A program made the position numbers and the translations under genes. Positions 1 to 8,230 of a stretch of DNA of 64,000 bases are shown in pieces. The stretch covers positions 86,916 through 150,915 of the forward strand of contig NZ_LWLE01000013.1 in NCBI RefSeq assembly GCF_001905125.1, read 5' to 3'. Position 1 is the stretch's first letter; each line of letters opens with the position of its first letter. The notes beneath the pieces are model-generated. The model was not told the origin of the DNA. It did no database searches and saw only the letters and a list, made by a program, of their open reading frames with translations. The stretch comes from Streptomyces sp. TSRI0281 (GTDB taxonomy: Bacteria; Actinomycetota; Actinomycetes; Streptomycetales; Streptomycetaceae).

Positions 1-2145
1 AAACACCCCTTCCGCCCCCGCCCGTCGGAGCAGGCGTGCCGCGACGGCGAGCGTCCAGCCCGTGTCGGAAAGATCGTCCACGAGAAGGACGGGTCCTCCC
101 GCGGAGGCCAGCGCCGCGGCCAGCTCGGGCTCGACGACGAGTGCTTCGTGCAGTGCCCGCACCCGCTGTGCGCTGTTGGTCTGCGAGATCCGTACGTCCT
201 CGGCCTCCGGTGCGTACGCGACGGTTCCGAGCAGGGGCATACGGCCGACCTCCGCGATACGGCTGCCGAGCGACTGGACGAGCTGTGGCCTGCGGCGCGA
301 GGCGACGGTCACGACGCCGACCGGCCTCGGGAGGGCGTCGGGTGCCCCGGAGGCCCAGCCACCGGGCCCCCTGGCCCAGTCGGCCAGCACGGTGACGACG
401 GCACTGGCGACATCGTCCGGGACCACGGAGTCGGGTGCCTGTGCCGCGAGCATGGGGCGCAGCCGGTTGCCCCAGCCGATGTCGGAGAGACGGCCGAGCG
501 CCCGGCCGGTGAAGGACAGTTCACCCGCGGGGATGCGGCCCTTGAGGTCGACGCCCACGGAGGCCAGGCCGGTGGGCCACATCTTCCGGGGTTCGACCTC
601 GACGCCCGGGCGGCCCAGTTCGCCCCGGGCACCGTCGAGGGCGGCGGTGGAGACCTTGTCGTCGAACCGTGCGCCCGCGCAGTTGTCGCAGCGCCCGCAG
701 GCCGTGGCTTCCTCGTCGTCCAGCTGGCGGCGGAGGAACTCCATCCGGCACCCGGCCGTCGAGGCGTAGTCACGCATGGCCTGCTGCTCGGCGGCCCGCT
801 GCCGGGCGACCCAGGCGTAGCGCTCGGAGTCGTAGATCCAGGGCTCTCCCGTGGAGGTCCAGCCGCCCTTCACCCGCTTGACCGCACCGTCGACGTCCAG
901 CACCTTGAGCATGGTTTCCAGCCGGGTGCGGCGCAGGTCGACCATCGGTTCCAGCGCGGGCAGCGACACCGGCCGGTCCGCCCGGCCCAGCACATCGAGC
1001 GTGCGCCGCACCTGCTCCTCGGGCGGGAAGGCGACCGAGGCGAAGTACTGCCAGATCGCCTCGTCCTCCTTGCCGGGGAGCAACAGCACCTCCGCGTGCT
1101 CGACGCCACGCCCCGCACGTCCGACCTGCTGGTAGTAGGCGATGGGGGAGGAGGGGGAGCCCAGGTGCACGACGAAGCCCAGGTCGGGCTTGTCGAATCC
1201 CATGCCGAGTGCGGAGGTGGCGACCAGGGCCTTGACCCGGTTGGCCAGCAGATCGTCCTCGGCCTGCTGGCGGTCGGCATTCTCGGTCCGCCCCGTGTAG
1301 GAAGCGACCGTATGGCCGCACTGGCGCAGGTAGGCCGTGATCTCCTCGGCGGCCGCGACCGTCAGTGTGTAGATGATTCCCGAGCCCGGAAGCTCGCCGA
1401 GGTGGTCACCCAGCCAGGCCAGCCGATGTGCGGCGTTGGGCAGCTGCAGGACGCTGAGGCTCAGGCTCTCCCGGTCCAGAGGGCCACGCAGAACCAGCGC
1501 GTCCGTGTCGGCGCCCGTCCCCAGCTGCTCCGCGACATCCGCGGTCACACGCGCGTTGGCGGTAGCGGTCGTGGCCAGCACGGGGACACCGGCCGGGAGG
1601 TCGGCGAGCATCGTCCGCAGCCGTCGGTAGTCCGGCCGGAAGTCGTGTCCCCAGTCCGAGATGCAGTGGGCCTCGTCGACCACCAGGAGCCCCGTCGCGG
1701 CGGCGAGTCTGGGCAGGACCTGGTCCCGGAAGTCGGGGTTGTTGAGCCGCTCCGGGCTGACCAGCAGCACATCCACCTCGCCCGCGGCCACCTCGGCCTG
1801 GACGGTGTCCCACTCCTCCGGGTTGGACGAGTTGATCGTCCGGGCGCTGATCCCGGCCCGGGCCGCGGCCGCGACCTGGTTACGCATCAGCGCCAGCAGC
1901 GGCGAGACGATGACGGTCGGGCCGCTGCCCTGCGCGCGCAACAGCGAAGTCGCGACGAAGTACACCGCGGACTTGCCCCAACCGGTGCGTTGCACCACCA
2001 GCGCTCTGCGTTTTTCGGCGACGAGCGCCTCGATGGCCAGCCACTGATCCTCGCGCAGTCTGGCCGTACCGGTGGGGTCCCCGACGAGGCGGGCGAGTAC
2101 GGAATCGGCCGAAGCCCTGAGCTCTGCACGGTCTGCGTTGGTCAT
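1..2145 (-). CDS. recQ: RecQ-family ATP-dependent DNA helicase with C-terminal phosphoribosyltransferase-like domain (3' end beyond window)
   Basis: This is a superfamily 2 3'-5' DNA helicase of the RecQ type, acting in DNA repair and recombination. Read on the minus strand from the ATG at 2145, it gives 715 open codons up to the window edge. Visible motifs are a Walker A-like QRTGWGKS near residue 52, the helicase motif II box DEAH (VVDEAHCISDWGHDFR), the motif VI segment QQVGRAGRG, and a RecQ zinc-binding cysteine set (CRMEF...CGRCDNC). After a winged-helix-like stretch, the C-terminus lacks a recognisable HRDC domain. Instead it carries a PRPP-loop-like segment, VLLVDDLSDTGWT, typical of phosphoribosyltransferases. 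Streptomyces homologues are about 720 aa, so only a few residues are probably missing. The + strand ORFs opposite it are shadows. Confidence 0.9.
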   Translation of the reverse strand, partial: MTNADRAELRASADSVLARLVGDPTGTARLREDQWLAIEALVAEKRRALVVQRTGWGKSAVYFVATSLLRAQGSGPTVIVSPLLALMRNQVAAAARAGISARTINSSNPEEWDTVQAEVAAGEVDVLLVSPERLNNPDFRDQVLPRLAAATGLLVVDEAHCISDWGHDFRPDYRRLRTMLADLPAGVPVLATTATANARVTADVAEQLGTGADTDALVLRGPLDRESLSLSVLQLPNAAHRLAWLGDHLGELPGSGIIYTLTVAAAEEITAYLRQCGHTVASYTGRTENADRQQAEDDLLANRVKALVATSALGMGFDKPDLGFVVHLGSPSSPIAYYQQVGRAGRGVEHAEVLLLPGKEDEAIWQYFASVAFPPEEQVRRTLDVLGRADRPVSLPALEPMVDLRRTRLETMLKVLDVDGAVKRVKGGWTSTGEPWIYDSERYAWVARQRAAEQQAMRDYASTAGCRMEFLRRQLDDEEATACGRCDNCAGARFDDKVSTAALDGARGELGRPGVEVEPRKMWPTGLASVGVDLKGRIPAGELSFTGRALGRLSDIGWGNRLRPMLAAQAPDSVVPDDVASAVVTVLADWARGPGGWASGAPDALPRPVGVVTVASRRRPQLVQSLGSRIAEVGRMPLLGTVAYAPEAEDVRISQTNSAQRVRALHEALVVEPELAAALASAGGPVLLVDDLSDTGWTLAVAARLLRRAGAEGVF

Positions 2146-2255
2146 GCCCCCATGCAACCCGATGGCTACGACAAACCGCGAACGGCGACGCAGCCCTGTG
2201 GATAACGTTATCCACAGGGGTCGCGGAAATCGGCTGATCGCGGGACGGTCATGCC

Positions 2256-3671
2256 ATGAACAAGCACCACGAATCCACCGGCCCGGCCGACGAGCAGCAG
2301 ATCACCCTGCGCGGTCCCGCCGAGCTCGCCGACGCACTTCCCTACCTCATGGGCTTCCACCCGAGCGACAGCGTGGTCATGGTGGCCCTGCACGGCGGCC
2401 GGGGCCGTTTCGGCGGCCGGCTCAGGCTCGGAATTCCGCAGTCGCCGAAGGAATGGGGGCCCGTCGCGGATCAGCTCGCGGAATGTCTGATCTCGGGCAG
2501 CGAGCGACGAGGTTCCCGACCCGACGCCATCGTCATCTTCCTCTGCCAGGATCCGGTCGGGGGTGAGAGCGCCGGCCAGACCATGGAGCGTCTGAAACCT
2601 CTGGCCCAGCGTCTGCGCACGGCTTGCGGCGCACTCGACGTACCCGTTCTGGAAGCGCTCTGCATCTCCGACGGCCGCTACTGGTCCTACTGCTGCCCCG
2701 ACGGCCGCTGCTGTCCGACGGAGGGAAACCCCCTCGCGCTGCCCGGCACCACGGTCATGGCCGCCGCGGCCACGTACGCCGGAATTCAGGTGAGGGGGTC
2801 CCTGCGGGACATGGAGGAGAGGCTCGCACCGTGGCAGACCACAGCGGTACCGGCACAGTGCCATGCGCTGGACACGGCCGGGGCCTCGCTGGTGTCCAGG
2901 ATTCTGGACAGCGAGGGGCGGGGCGAAGTGGCAAAGGAGACGCTTGATCTCGCCCGGGTGCTCATGGCTCGTCTCCGGCACGCACCCTCGGCCGTGCCAT
3001 CGGTCACTGACAGGAGTGATGACCACCTGATCAGCCATGACGAGGCCGCAGCCGTGATCCTCGGGCTTCAGGACCGGGAGACCCGGGACAAGGCCGCAGA
3101 ATGGATGGAAGGTGCCGAAGCGGATTCCGCGTTGAGGCTGTGGCGAGCGCTCGCCCGCCGGTGCGTCGGACCCTATGTGGAACACTCCGCCGCCCCGCTC
3201 ACCCTGGCGGGCTGGGTCTCCTGGTCGACCGGTGACGAGCCGGGCGCGCGAGTCGCGCTGGGCCTGGCCCTGCGCGCCGACCCCGACTACACCTTCGCTC
3301 AACTGCTGCACCAGGCGTGCAACGAAGGACTGGACCCGGAGACGCTGCGCCGTTGTCTGCGCGGCGAAGTCGGCGAAGGCGTCGAGGACGGCGGTGTCCT
3401 GAAAGGTGGCACCAAGGGTAGCGGGGCCCCGAGCGACGGACTCCGGAACAGTGGCGTGCGCGGAGGGGCCACGCACAGCGCCCGCCGTGAGGGACGTGCG
3501 CGGCTTCGTGCGGAGCACAGGCCCCGGCCTCGCCCGGCGCGTCGGACACCGCCGGACGCCAAGGGGAGGAGGGCGACGCCCGGTTCTGTCCGTCCGGGTA
3601 CGTCCGTGGCCCGGCGCAGGACGCGGGACGCCGGGCGGTACGGGCAGCGAGGGACCAGGAGCGGCCGATGA
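2256..3671 (+). CDS. DUF4192 domain protein
   Basis: This 471-residue protein of unknown function belongs to an actinobacterial family. The DUF4192 signature starts near residue 18 (TLRGPAELADALPYLMGFHPSDSVV) and continues to about residue 385. It contains a Cys-rich patch (SYCCPDGRCCPTEG) that could bind metal. The last ~85 residues are low-complexity and very Arg/Gly-rich. Arg-rich tails occur in the family as I remember it, but a late frameshift cannot be excluded because reading quality drops sharply after the conserved part. The gene lies divergent from the recQ-type helicase with about 110 bp between the starts, which suggests but does not prove a link to DNA metabolism. Confidence 0.85.
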   Translation: MNKHHESTGPADEQQITLRGPAELADALPYLMGFHPSDSVVMVALHGGRGRFGGRLRLGIPQSPKEWGPVADQLAECLISGSERRGSRPDAIVIFLCQDPVGGESAGQTMERLKPLAQRLRTACGALDVPVLEALCISDGRYWSYCCPDGRCCPTEGNPLALPGTTVMAAAATYAGIQVRGSLRDMEERLAPWQTTAVPAQCHALDTAGASLVSRILDSEGRGEVAKETLDLARVLMARLRHAPSAVPSVTDRSDDHLISHDEAAAVILGLQDRETRDKAAEWMEGAEADSALRLWRALARRCVGPYVEHSAAPLTLAGWVSWSTGDEPGARVALGLALRADPDYTFAQLLHQACNEGLDPETLRRCLRGEVGEGVEDGGVLKGGTKGSGAPSDGLRNSGVRGGATHSARREGRARLRAEHRPRPRPARRTPPDAKGRRATPGSVRPGTSVARRRTRDAGRYGQRGTRSGR

Positions 3672-3782
3672 CGGCGCGGTCTCGTCGGCGCCGGGGCAGT
3701 TCACAGGGGTGCCGGAGACCGTACGGTCCATCGCCCTGCGGATACCGTGGCTGCCAGCGCACAGGCGGCGCGGACGACCCCG

Positions 3783-4133
3783 ATGCCCCCACTGTTGTTC
3801 CACTCCAGCATCCCGGACCCGGTCAACGAGCAGGTGGCCGAGCAGATCAACGAGCAGGTCATGGGGACCGTCCGGACGCCGTCGCGCGTTCCCGCGATGC
3901 GGGCACGTGACTCGGACCCGGTGGATCCGGGCGGCATCCGGCCCTGCGGGGGAGCGCTGAGGGCGGGGCAGGCGCGACCCGGTGCGGTGCGCGCCTCCGG
4001 ACCGCACGTGGCGGGTGAGCGCTCCGCGGTACGGATCAGCCGAATCGGCCTCGACGGGGTGATCGAAGAACGTCCCTCCGGGCTCCGGGCGGGACTGCCC
4101 GACAGCCCGCAGGATTCTGCCTCGCGAGGATGA
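3783..4133 (+). CDS. Possible small hypothetical protein
   Basis: I do not recognise this 116-residue open frame. It begins with ATG at 3783. Residues 12-24 form an imperfect heptad, NEQVAEQINEQV, that would make an amphipathic helix; the rest is rich in Arg, Gly and Ala. No Shine-Dalgarno sequence precedes the start. It is listed only because the helical repeat looks selected; the frame may be non-coding. Confidence 0.2.
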   Translation: MPPLLFHSSIPDPVNEQVAEQINEQVMGTVRTPSRVPAMRARDSDPVDPGGIRPCGGALRAGQARPGAVRASGPHVAGERSAVRISRIGLDGVIEERPSGLRAGLPDSPQDSASRG

Positions 4134-4148
4134 CGAATGGAGTGTTTA

Positions 4149-4170
4149 TCGTCAGGCAGACGACTATGAT
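4149..4170 (+). promoter_or_regulatory. Inverted repeat adjoining -10 box of a leaderless Nudix gene
   Basis: A perfect TCGTC-N5-GACGA inverted repeat (4149-4163) lies immediately upstream of TATGAT (4165-4170). The ATG at 4177 is seven bases after the -10 box, so transcription probably starts at the first base of the start codon. A repressor bound to the repeat would block polymerase. The encoded protein has a Nudix-winged-helix architecture like NrtR-type autoregulators, so self-binding is a plausible inference. Confidence 0.5.
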
Positions 4171-4176
4171 CGCGGC

Positions 4177-4941
4177 ATGCCGCCCTACGACCCGTCGACG
4201 TTCCCGCCCTTCGCTGTCACCGTGGACCTGGTCGTGCTCACGGTGCGCCGTCACGAACTCTGCGCGCTGGTCGTACGCCGAGGGGAGTCGCCGTTCCAGG
4301 GCCGGTGGGCACTGCCCGGCGGGTTCGTCAGGGAGGACGAGGACCTCGGAGCCGCGGCCGCGCGTGAGCTCGTCGAGGAAACCGGACTCTGCGCACACGA
4401 CCCGGCGACCCCGGCGGTGGGCAACGGCGCGCACCTCGAACAGCTCGCCACCTACGGGGATCCGGCGCGTGACCCCCGGATGCGGGTCGTGAGCGTCGCC
4501 CACCTCGCGCTCGCCCCGGATCTTCCCGCGCCTCGTGCGGGCGGTGACGCGAACAGCGCGCGCTGGGCGTCCGTCGTCGATGTACTCCGTCCCGATGACG
4601 GGTCGGGCCGGGACGGCGAACAGTCGGCACCGCTGGCCTTCGACCATGCGCGGATCCTTGCGGACGGGGTGGAGCGAGCCCGTTCCAAGATCGAGTATTC
4701 GTCGCTGGCCACGGCGTTCTGCCCGCCGGAGTTCACGGTCGGCGAGCTGCGCAGGGTCTACGAGGCGGTGTGGGGCGTCGTTCTCGACCCCCGGAACTTC
4801 CACCGCAAGGTCACCGGCACGCCCGGCTTCCTGGTGCCCTCCGGAGGGACGACCACCCGGCAGGGAGGTCGCCCCGCGCAGCTGTTCCGGGCCGGTGCGG
4901 CCACCGTGCTCAACCCGCCGATGCTGAGGCCCGAGGTCTGA
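4177..4941 (+). CDS. Nudix domain protein with C-terminal winged helix (NrtR-like)
   Basis: This 254-residue protein has an N-terminal Nudix fold and a C-terminal winged-helix-like domain (about residues 170-235, including NFHRKVTGTPGF), the arrangement of the NrtR/ADP-ribose-sensing family. The Nudix box is complete: G49, E55, R63, E64, E67, E68 and G70 match GX5EX7REUXEEXGU, so hydrolase activity is possible. Most NrtR regulators have a degenerate box, so it could be an active Nudix enzyme, a regulator, or both. It lies alone, about 180 bp before an ABC-transporter gene. The start is set by the leaderless promoter just upstream. Confidence 0.8.
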   Translation: MPPYDPSTFPPFAVTVDLVVLTVRRHELCALVVRRGESPFQGRWALPGGFVREDEDLGAAAARELVEETGLCAHDPATPAVGNGAHLEQLATYGDPARDPRMRVVSVAHLALAPDLPAPRAGGDANSARWASVVDVLRPDDGSGRDGEQSAPLAFDHARILADGVERARSKIEYSSLATAFCPPEFTVGELRRVYEAVWGVVLDPRNFHRKVTGTPGFLVPSGGTTTRQGGRPAQLFRAGAATVLNPPMLRPEV

Positions 4942-5123
4942 CACGCCGCGGGTTCACGAGCCGGGGCGTGAACCCGCGACGCCGATCGAGGTGTCCGGCC
5001 TGTACCTGCGGAACGCCCGCCGGTCCGTTGCTGCGCAAAAAGTCCTAAATATCGCGTTATGTTGCTGCGGTACCCACCTGCCGCCGAGCGGTCTCACCTT
5101 CCGCGAGAAACGCGAGAGAAGCG

Positions 5124-6860
5124 ATGCTCCAGGCCATCGGACTCACCAGCAACCCCCGCCGCGACGCCCTGCCCGCCGTGGACGATCTGACCTTCGAAGC
5201 CCGGCCCGGCCGTGTCACCGCACTGCTCGGCGCTCCGGGCTCCGGCAAGACCACGGCACTCCGCCTGATGCTCGAACTCGACTCCGGGCGCGGCGTCACC
5301 TACTTCCGGGGCCGGCCGCTGCACCGCATCGCCCACCCGGCGCGGGAAGTGGGCGTACTCCTCGGTGACGTGCCGGGCCACCCGTCCCGTACGGGCCGCG
5401 GCCAGCTCCGTATGCTCTGCGCCGCTGCCGGTGTGCCCGCGGTCCGGGCCGATGAGGTGCTCGAAGTCGTCGGCCTCGCCGGACTCGGGGACCAGCGCAT
5501 CGGCACCCTCTCGGTCGGAATGGACCGTCGGCTCGGTCTCGCGTCCGCACTCCTGGGCGATCCGCACACGCTCCTCCTCGACGAACCGGCGGAAGGGCTC
5601 TCACCGCGGGAGAACAGCTGGCTGTACGGGCTGTTGCGCGCCCACGCGGCTCAGGGGGGCACGGTCCTGTGTGCCGTCAGCGATCCCAAGGAGGCTGCCC
5701 GCACGGCTGACCGCGTCGTCACCATCGACGGCGGGCGCCTCGTCGCGGACCAGGACGTCGCCGACTTCTCCCGCACCCGGCTGCGCCCGCGCGTCGCTGT
5801 CCGGACACCGCACGCCGCCCGGCTTGCCGCGGTGGTCAGCCGTGAGGCGCGCGCCGCCCAGCGCTCCGTGGAGGTGGTGGCCGAGGCGAGCGGCCGTCTG
5901 GCGGTGTACGGCAGCAGCTGCGCCGAGATCGGGGACACGGCGTTCAGGCACGGTGTTCCGGTTCATCAACTTGCCGACGAGGTCGGCGACGCCGGGCCCG
6001 CGGCCGCCCCGGAGGCCGCGGCCGTACCGCGCCAGGCGTCGTCCGTCGCCCTCTCGGAACTGCCGCCCCCGATTCCGGTACGACCCGCCCGCGGGCCGCT
6101 CCGCCCCCTGCGCTACGAACTGCGCCGCCTCTTCGGCGTCAGAACAACGACCATGATCATGGTGGCTGTTCTGGTGGCGTCGGCAGGGTCCGCGGTTCTT
6201 CTCGCCCGCACGGACGGGACGCCTCTGTCGCACCTCCTGGCCGCCTGGCCCGCTCTGCTGCCGCTTCCTCCCGCGGCGCTCGGTGCCGGACTGCTGGGTG
6301 CCCTCTCCTTCGGGGACGAGTACAGGTATCCGGCGCTGGCCGCAGGCCGTGGGACGGTCCCGAGGCGTCTCGGGCTGCTCCTCGCCAAGCTGGCGGTCAC
6401 GGCGGGCACCGCCCTCCTGCTCGCGTTGCTCGTCGTGCTCTGCGACGCACAGGCCCTTCGCCTCGCCTACGGCCAGGAGTTGATCGAGGTCCCGGCAAAC
6501 GCTGTCCCACTCGCCGCGAGTTGGGCGGGCCTCACTGTCGGCTGCGCCTGGGCCGGCCTGCTGGCGGCGGGGGTCTTCCGGGTGGCCGGAGCCGGAGTCG
6601 CCGCGGTCCTGGCCGTTCCGGTACTCATCGTTCCTCTCGTCCAGAAGGTTCTGGCGGGTCCGTCGGCGCGATCGATCGCAGGACTCCCGGCCCGGCTGCG
6701 GGAGCTGGCCTGGTGGCAGTTTCCGCATGAGGCGGACCGATGGGTCCTGGCAATTGCGCGGGTCGTGGCGCAGCCCGTGGGGGCGGCGCTCACCTTGTCG
6801 CTGTCGGCCCTGATCTGCGCGTATCTGTTCACCAGCCTTCGCGGCAGGGCGCGTTGGTGA
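5124..6860 (+). CDS. ABC transporter fusion: degenerate ATPase domain plus membrane domain
   Basis: This 578-residue protein joins an ABC ATPase (residues 1-210) to a C-terminal membrane domain with about six hydrophobic segments (residues 345-575). Walker A is GAPGSGKTT and Walker B is LLLDEP with the catalytic Glu kept. The signature is altered (LSVGMDRR). At the Q-loop position I see LLGD rather than a Gln, and at the H-switch position AVSDPKEA has Ser instead of His. It may therefore bind ATP but hydrolyse it slowly. A linker rich in Ala/Pro (residues 290-330) separates the halves. It sits directly upstream of whiH, a conserved neighbourhood in Streptomyces as I recall. Substrate unknown. 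Confidence 0.8.
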   Translation: MLQAIGLTSNPRRDALPAVDDLTFEARPGRVTALLGAPGSGKTTALRLMLELDSGRGVTYFRGRPLHRIAHPAREVGVLLGDVPGHPSRTGRGQLRMLCAAAGVPAVRADEVLEVVGLAGLGDQRIGTLSVGMDRRLGLASALLGDPHTLLLDEPAEGLSPRENSWLYGLLRAHAAQGGTVLCAVSDPKEAARTADRVVTIDGGRLVADQDVADFSRTRLRPRVAVRTPHAARLAAVVSREARAAQRSVEVVAEASGRLAVYGSSCAEIGDTAFRHGVPVHQLADEVGDAGPAAAPEAAAVPRQASSVALSELPPPIPVRPARGPLRPLRYELRRLFGVRTTTMIMVAVLVASAGSAVLLARTDGTPLSHLLAAWPALLPLPPAALGAGLLGALSFGDEYRYPALAAGRGTVPRRLGLLLAKLAVTAGTALLLALLVVLCDAQALRLAYGQELIEVPANAVPLAASWAGLTVGCAWAGLLAAGVFRVAGAGVAAVLAVPVLIVPLVQKVLAGPSARSIAGLPARLRELAWWQFPHEADRWVLAIARVVAQPVGAALTLSLSALICAYLFTSLRGRARW

Positions 6861-6949
6861 CCACAACGTTCCCAGTGAGCCGTACGGTGGGCGCAACTCC
6901 CTTGGAATTGCCTGTTTTGTGAAATTATGTCGTCAATTGCGGGGCGAGC

Positions 6950-6957
6950 GCCGATCA
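6950..6957 (+). promoter_or_regulatory. Putative sigma-WhiG -10 element upstream of whiH
   Basis: The octamer GCCGATCA differs by one base from the GCCGATAA -10 consensus of the motility-type sigma factor WhiG, which is known to control whiH. It lies 63 bp before the whiH start. The -35 part is less clear: TCAA at 6933-6936 is only 13 bp away, shorter than the usual 15-16 bp. Confidence 0.45.
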
Positions 6958-7020
6958 CCCTTTCGTGTGCTTTTCACCAAAGACCTCAAGGGGCGGGCGC
7001 GCCAGGCCGACAAAGGATGC

Positions 7021-7908
7021 GTGAGTACCCTTGCGCACACCATGATGACCGCCGCCCGCTCCGCCGACTCCGGCCTCGCTGGGTCGGGCGAACTCGACCG
7101 CTATCCCTATGCGGAGGCGCCGGCCGGCGAGCGCGCCGCGATCCGCTCCTGGGGCGGTCCCGATTCCGAGTTGGGGCGAGCCGGCCGGCGCGGATCGGCC
7201 AGCCGTGGACGTGGCCTCCACGGCCAACTCGTTCAGCAGTTGGGTCAGATGATCGTCTCCGGTGATCTGGGCGCCGACCGACCGCTCGTTCCCGAAGAGA
7301 TCGGTCAGCGCTTCGAGGTCTCCCGCACTGTCGTACGTGAGTCCCTGCGCGTTCTGGAGGCCAAGGGCCTGGTCAGTGCGCGCCCCAATGTGGGTACCCG
7401 GGTGCGGCCGGTCAGTGACTGGAATCTGCTGGACCCCGACATCATCGAATGGCGGGCCTTCGGTCCCCAGCGAGATGACCAGCGTCGCGAGCTGGCCGAG
7501 CTCCGCTGGACGATCGAGCCGCTCGCGGCCAGGCTGGCGGCCGGGCACGGCCGTGAGGACATTCAGCAGCGGCTCGGCGACATGGTCGAGATCATGGGGC
7601 ACGCCCTGGGGCAGGGGGACGGGATCACGTTCTCCCGGGCCGATGCCGAGTTCCACTCCCTGCTCATCCAGGCCGCGGGCAACCGGATGCTGGAGCACCT
7701 TTCCGGGATCGTCTCGGCGGCTCTGCACGTCTCGGGATCGCCCGTCACTGGCTGTGACCGCCCGACCGAGGCGTCGGTTGCCCACCATGCCCGGATCGTG
7801 GATGCCCTCGCTTCCGGCGATTCCGCGGGCGCCGAGACGGCCATGCGTCAACTGCTCGTCGTCCACCCGGAGGTGGAGCGGGTGGTTCCCGCGCCGCGCG
7901 AGCACTGA
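7021..7908 (+). CDS. whiH: GntR-family sporulation regulator WhiH
   Basis: This 295-residue transcription factor of the GntR/FadR class is needed for septation in aerial hyphae of Streptomyces. After an approximately 50-residue N-terminal extension comes the winged helix (FEVSRTVVRESLRVLEAKGLV, about residues 95-118), then an all-helical FCD ligand-binding domain whose likely metal ligands lie in the DAEFHSLL and HHARIVDAL segments. I chose the GTG at 7021, preceded by AAAGGA, over longer upstream starts. The gene lies between the ABC fusion and hrdB, as in other Streptomyces. Transcription is probably WhiG-dependent (see 6950). Confidence 0.92.
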   Translation: MSTLAHTMMTAARSADSGLAGSGELDRYPYAEAPAGERAAIRSWGGPDSELGRAGRRGSASRGRGLHGQLVQQLGQMIVSGDLGADRPLVPEEIGQRFEVSRTVVRESLRVLEAKGLVSARPNVGTRVRPVSDWNLLDPDIIEWRAFGPQRDDQRRELAELRWTIEPLAARLAAGHGREDIQQRLGDMVEIMGHALGQGDGITFSRADAEFHSLLIQAAGNRMLEHLSGIVSAALHVSGSPVTGCDRPTEASVAHHARIVDALASGDSAGAETAMRQLLVVHPEVERVVPAPREH

Positions 7909-8038
7909 CCACAGCACGGCCGGGGTGCATGGACCCTGTGCCGCCGGACCCTCGGTCCGGCGGCACAATTGTGGGGGGATGTCACCCGTGGCACTGTTCG
8001 TCGCAAATGAGGTGTGACTCGGGCCACGCGGATTGGGC

Positions 8039-8065
8039 GTAACACTCCTCGAAACAGTGCGATGA
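8039..8065 (+). promoter_or_regulatory. Candidate ECF-type promoter of hrdB
   Basis: GTAACA (8039-8044) and CGATGA (8060-8065) are separated by 15 bp, spacing typical of ECF sigma factor promoters. In Streptomyces, hrdB is known to be transcribed from an ECF (ShbA)-dependent promoter, and the position gives a 5' leader of about 160 nt. The rest of the 322-bp gap between whiH and hrdB shows a GC-rich hairpin near 7935-7965 that may end whiH transcription, and no gene. Confidence 0.45.
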
Positions 8066-8230
8066 CTTAAGAGGTGACCGTCGCGGAAGGAATACAGCAG
8101 CCATTCAGGGCGCTGTGCAGTTCTGAGGCCAAACCCGCGCCGTCGGCAACATCCCCAGTCGACGGTCGTCGGTTCCAGCCCTCTCCAGGGCCGGGCCGGA
8201 AGCCGTTTCCATCGTTCCGAGAGGTTGTTC

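Larger units (their letters stand above)
3672..4176. other. 505-bp stretch without a confident gene
   Basis: Between the DUF4192 gene and the Nudix gene no frame has convincing codon bias over its whole length. One open frame from ATG 3783 to 4133 on the + strand would encode 116 residues. It has a locally protein-like helical start with the repeat NEQVAEQINEQV, but no clear ribosome binding site and a low-complexity remainder. A minus-strand frame (3701-3937) covers the same DNA. The segment may be a decayed gene or the ragged downstream end of the DUF4192 gene. Confidence 0.3.

Noticed and set aside
148..2205. 685-residue open frame on the + strand
   Set aside because: It is the antisense shadow of the recQ-type helicase, which has all family motifs on the other strand; high GC keeps the shadow open.
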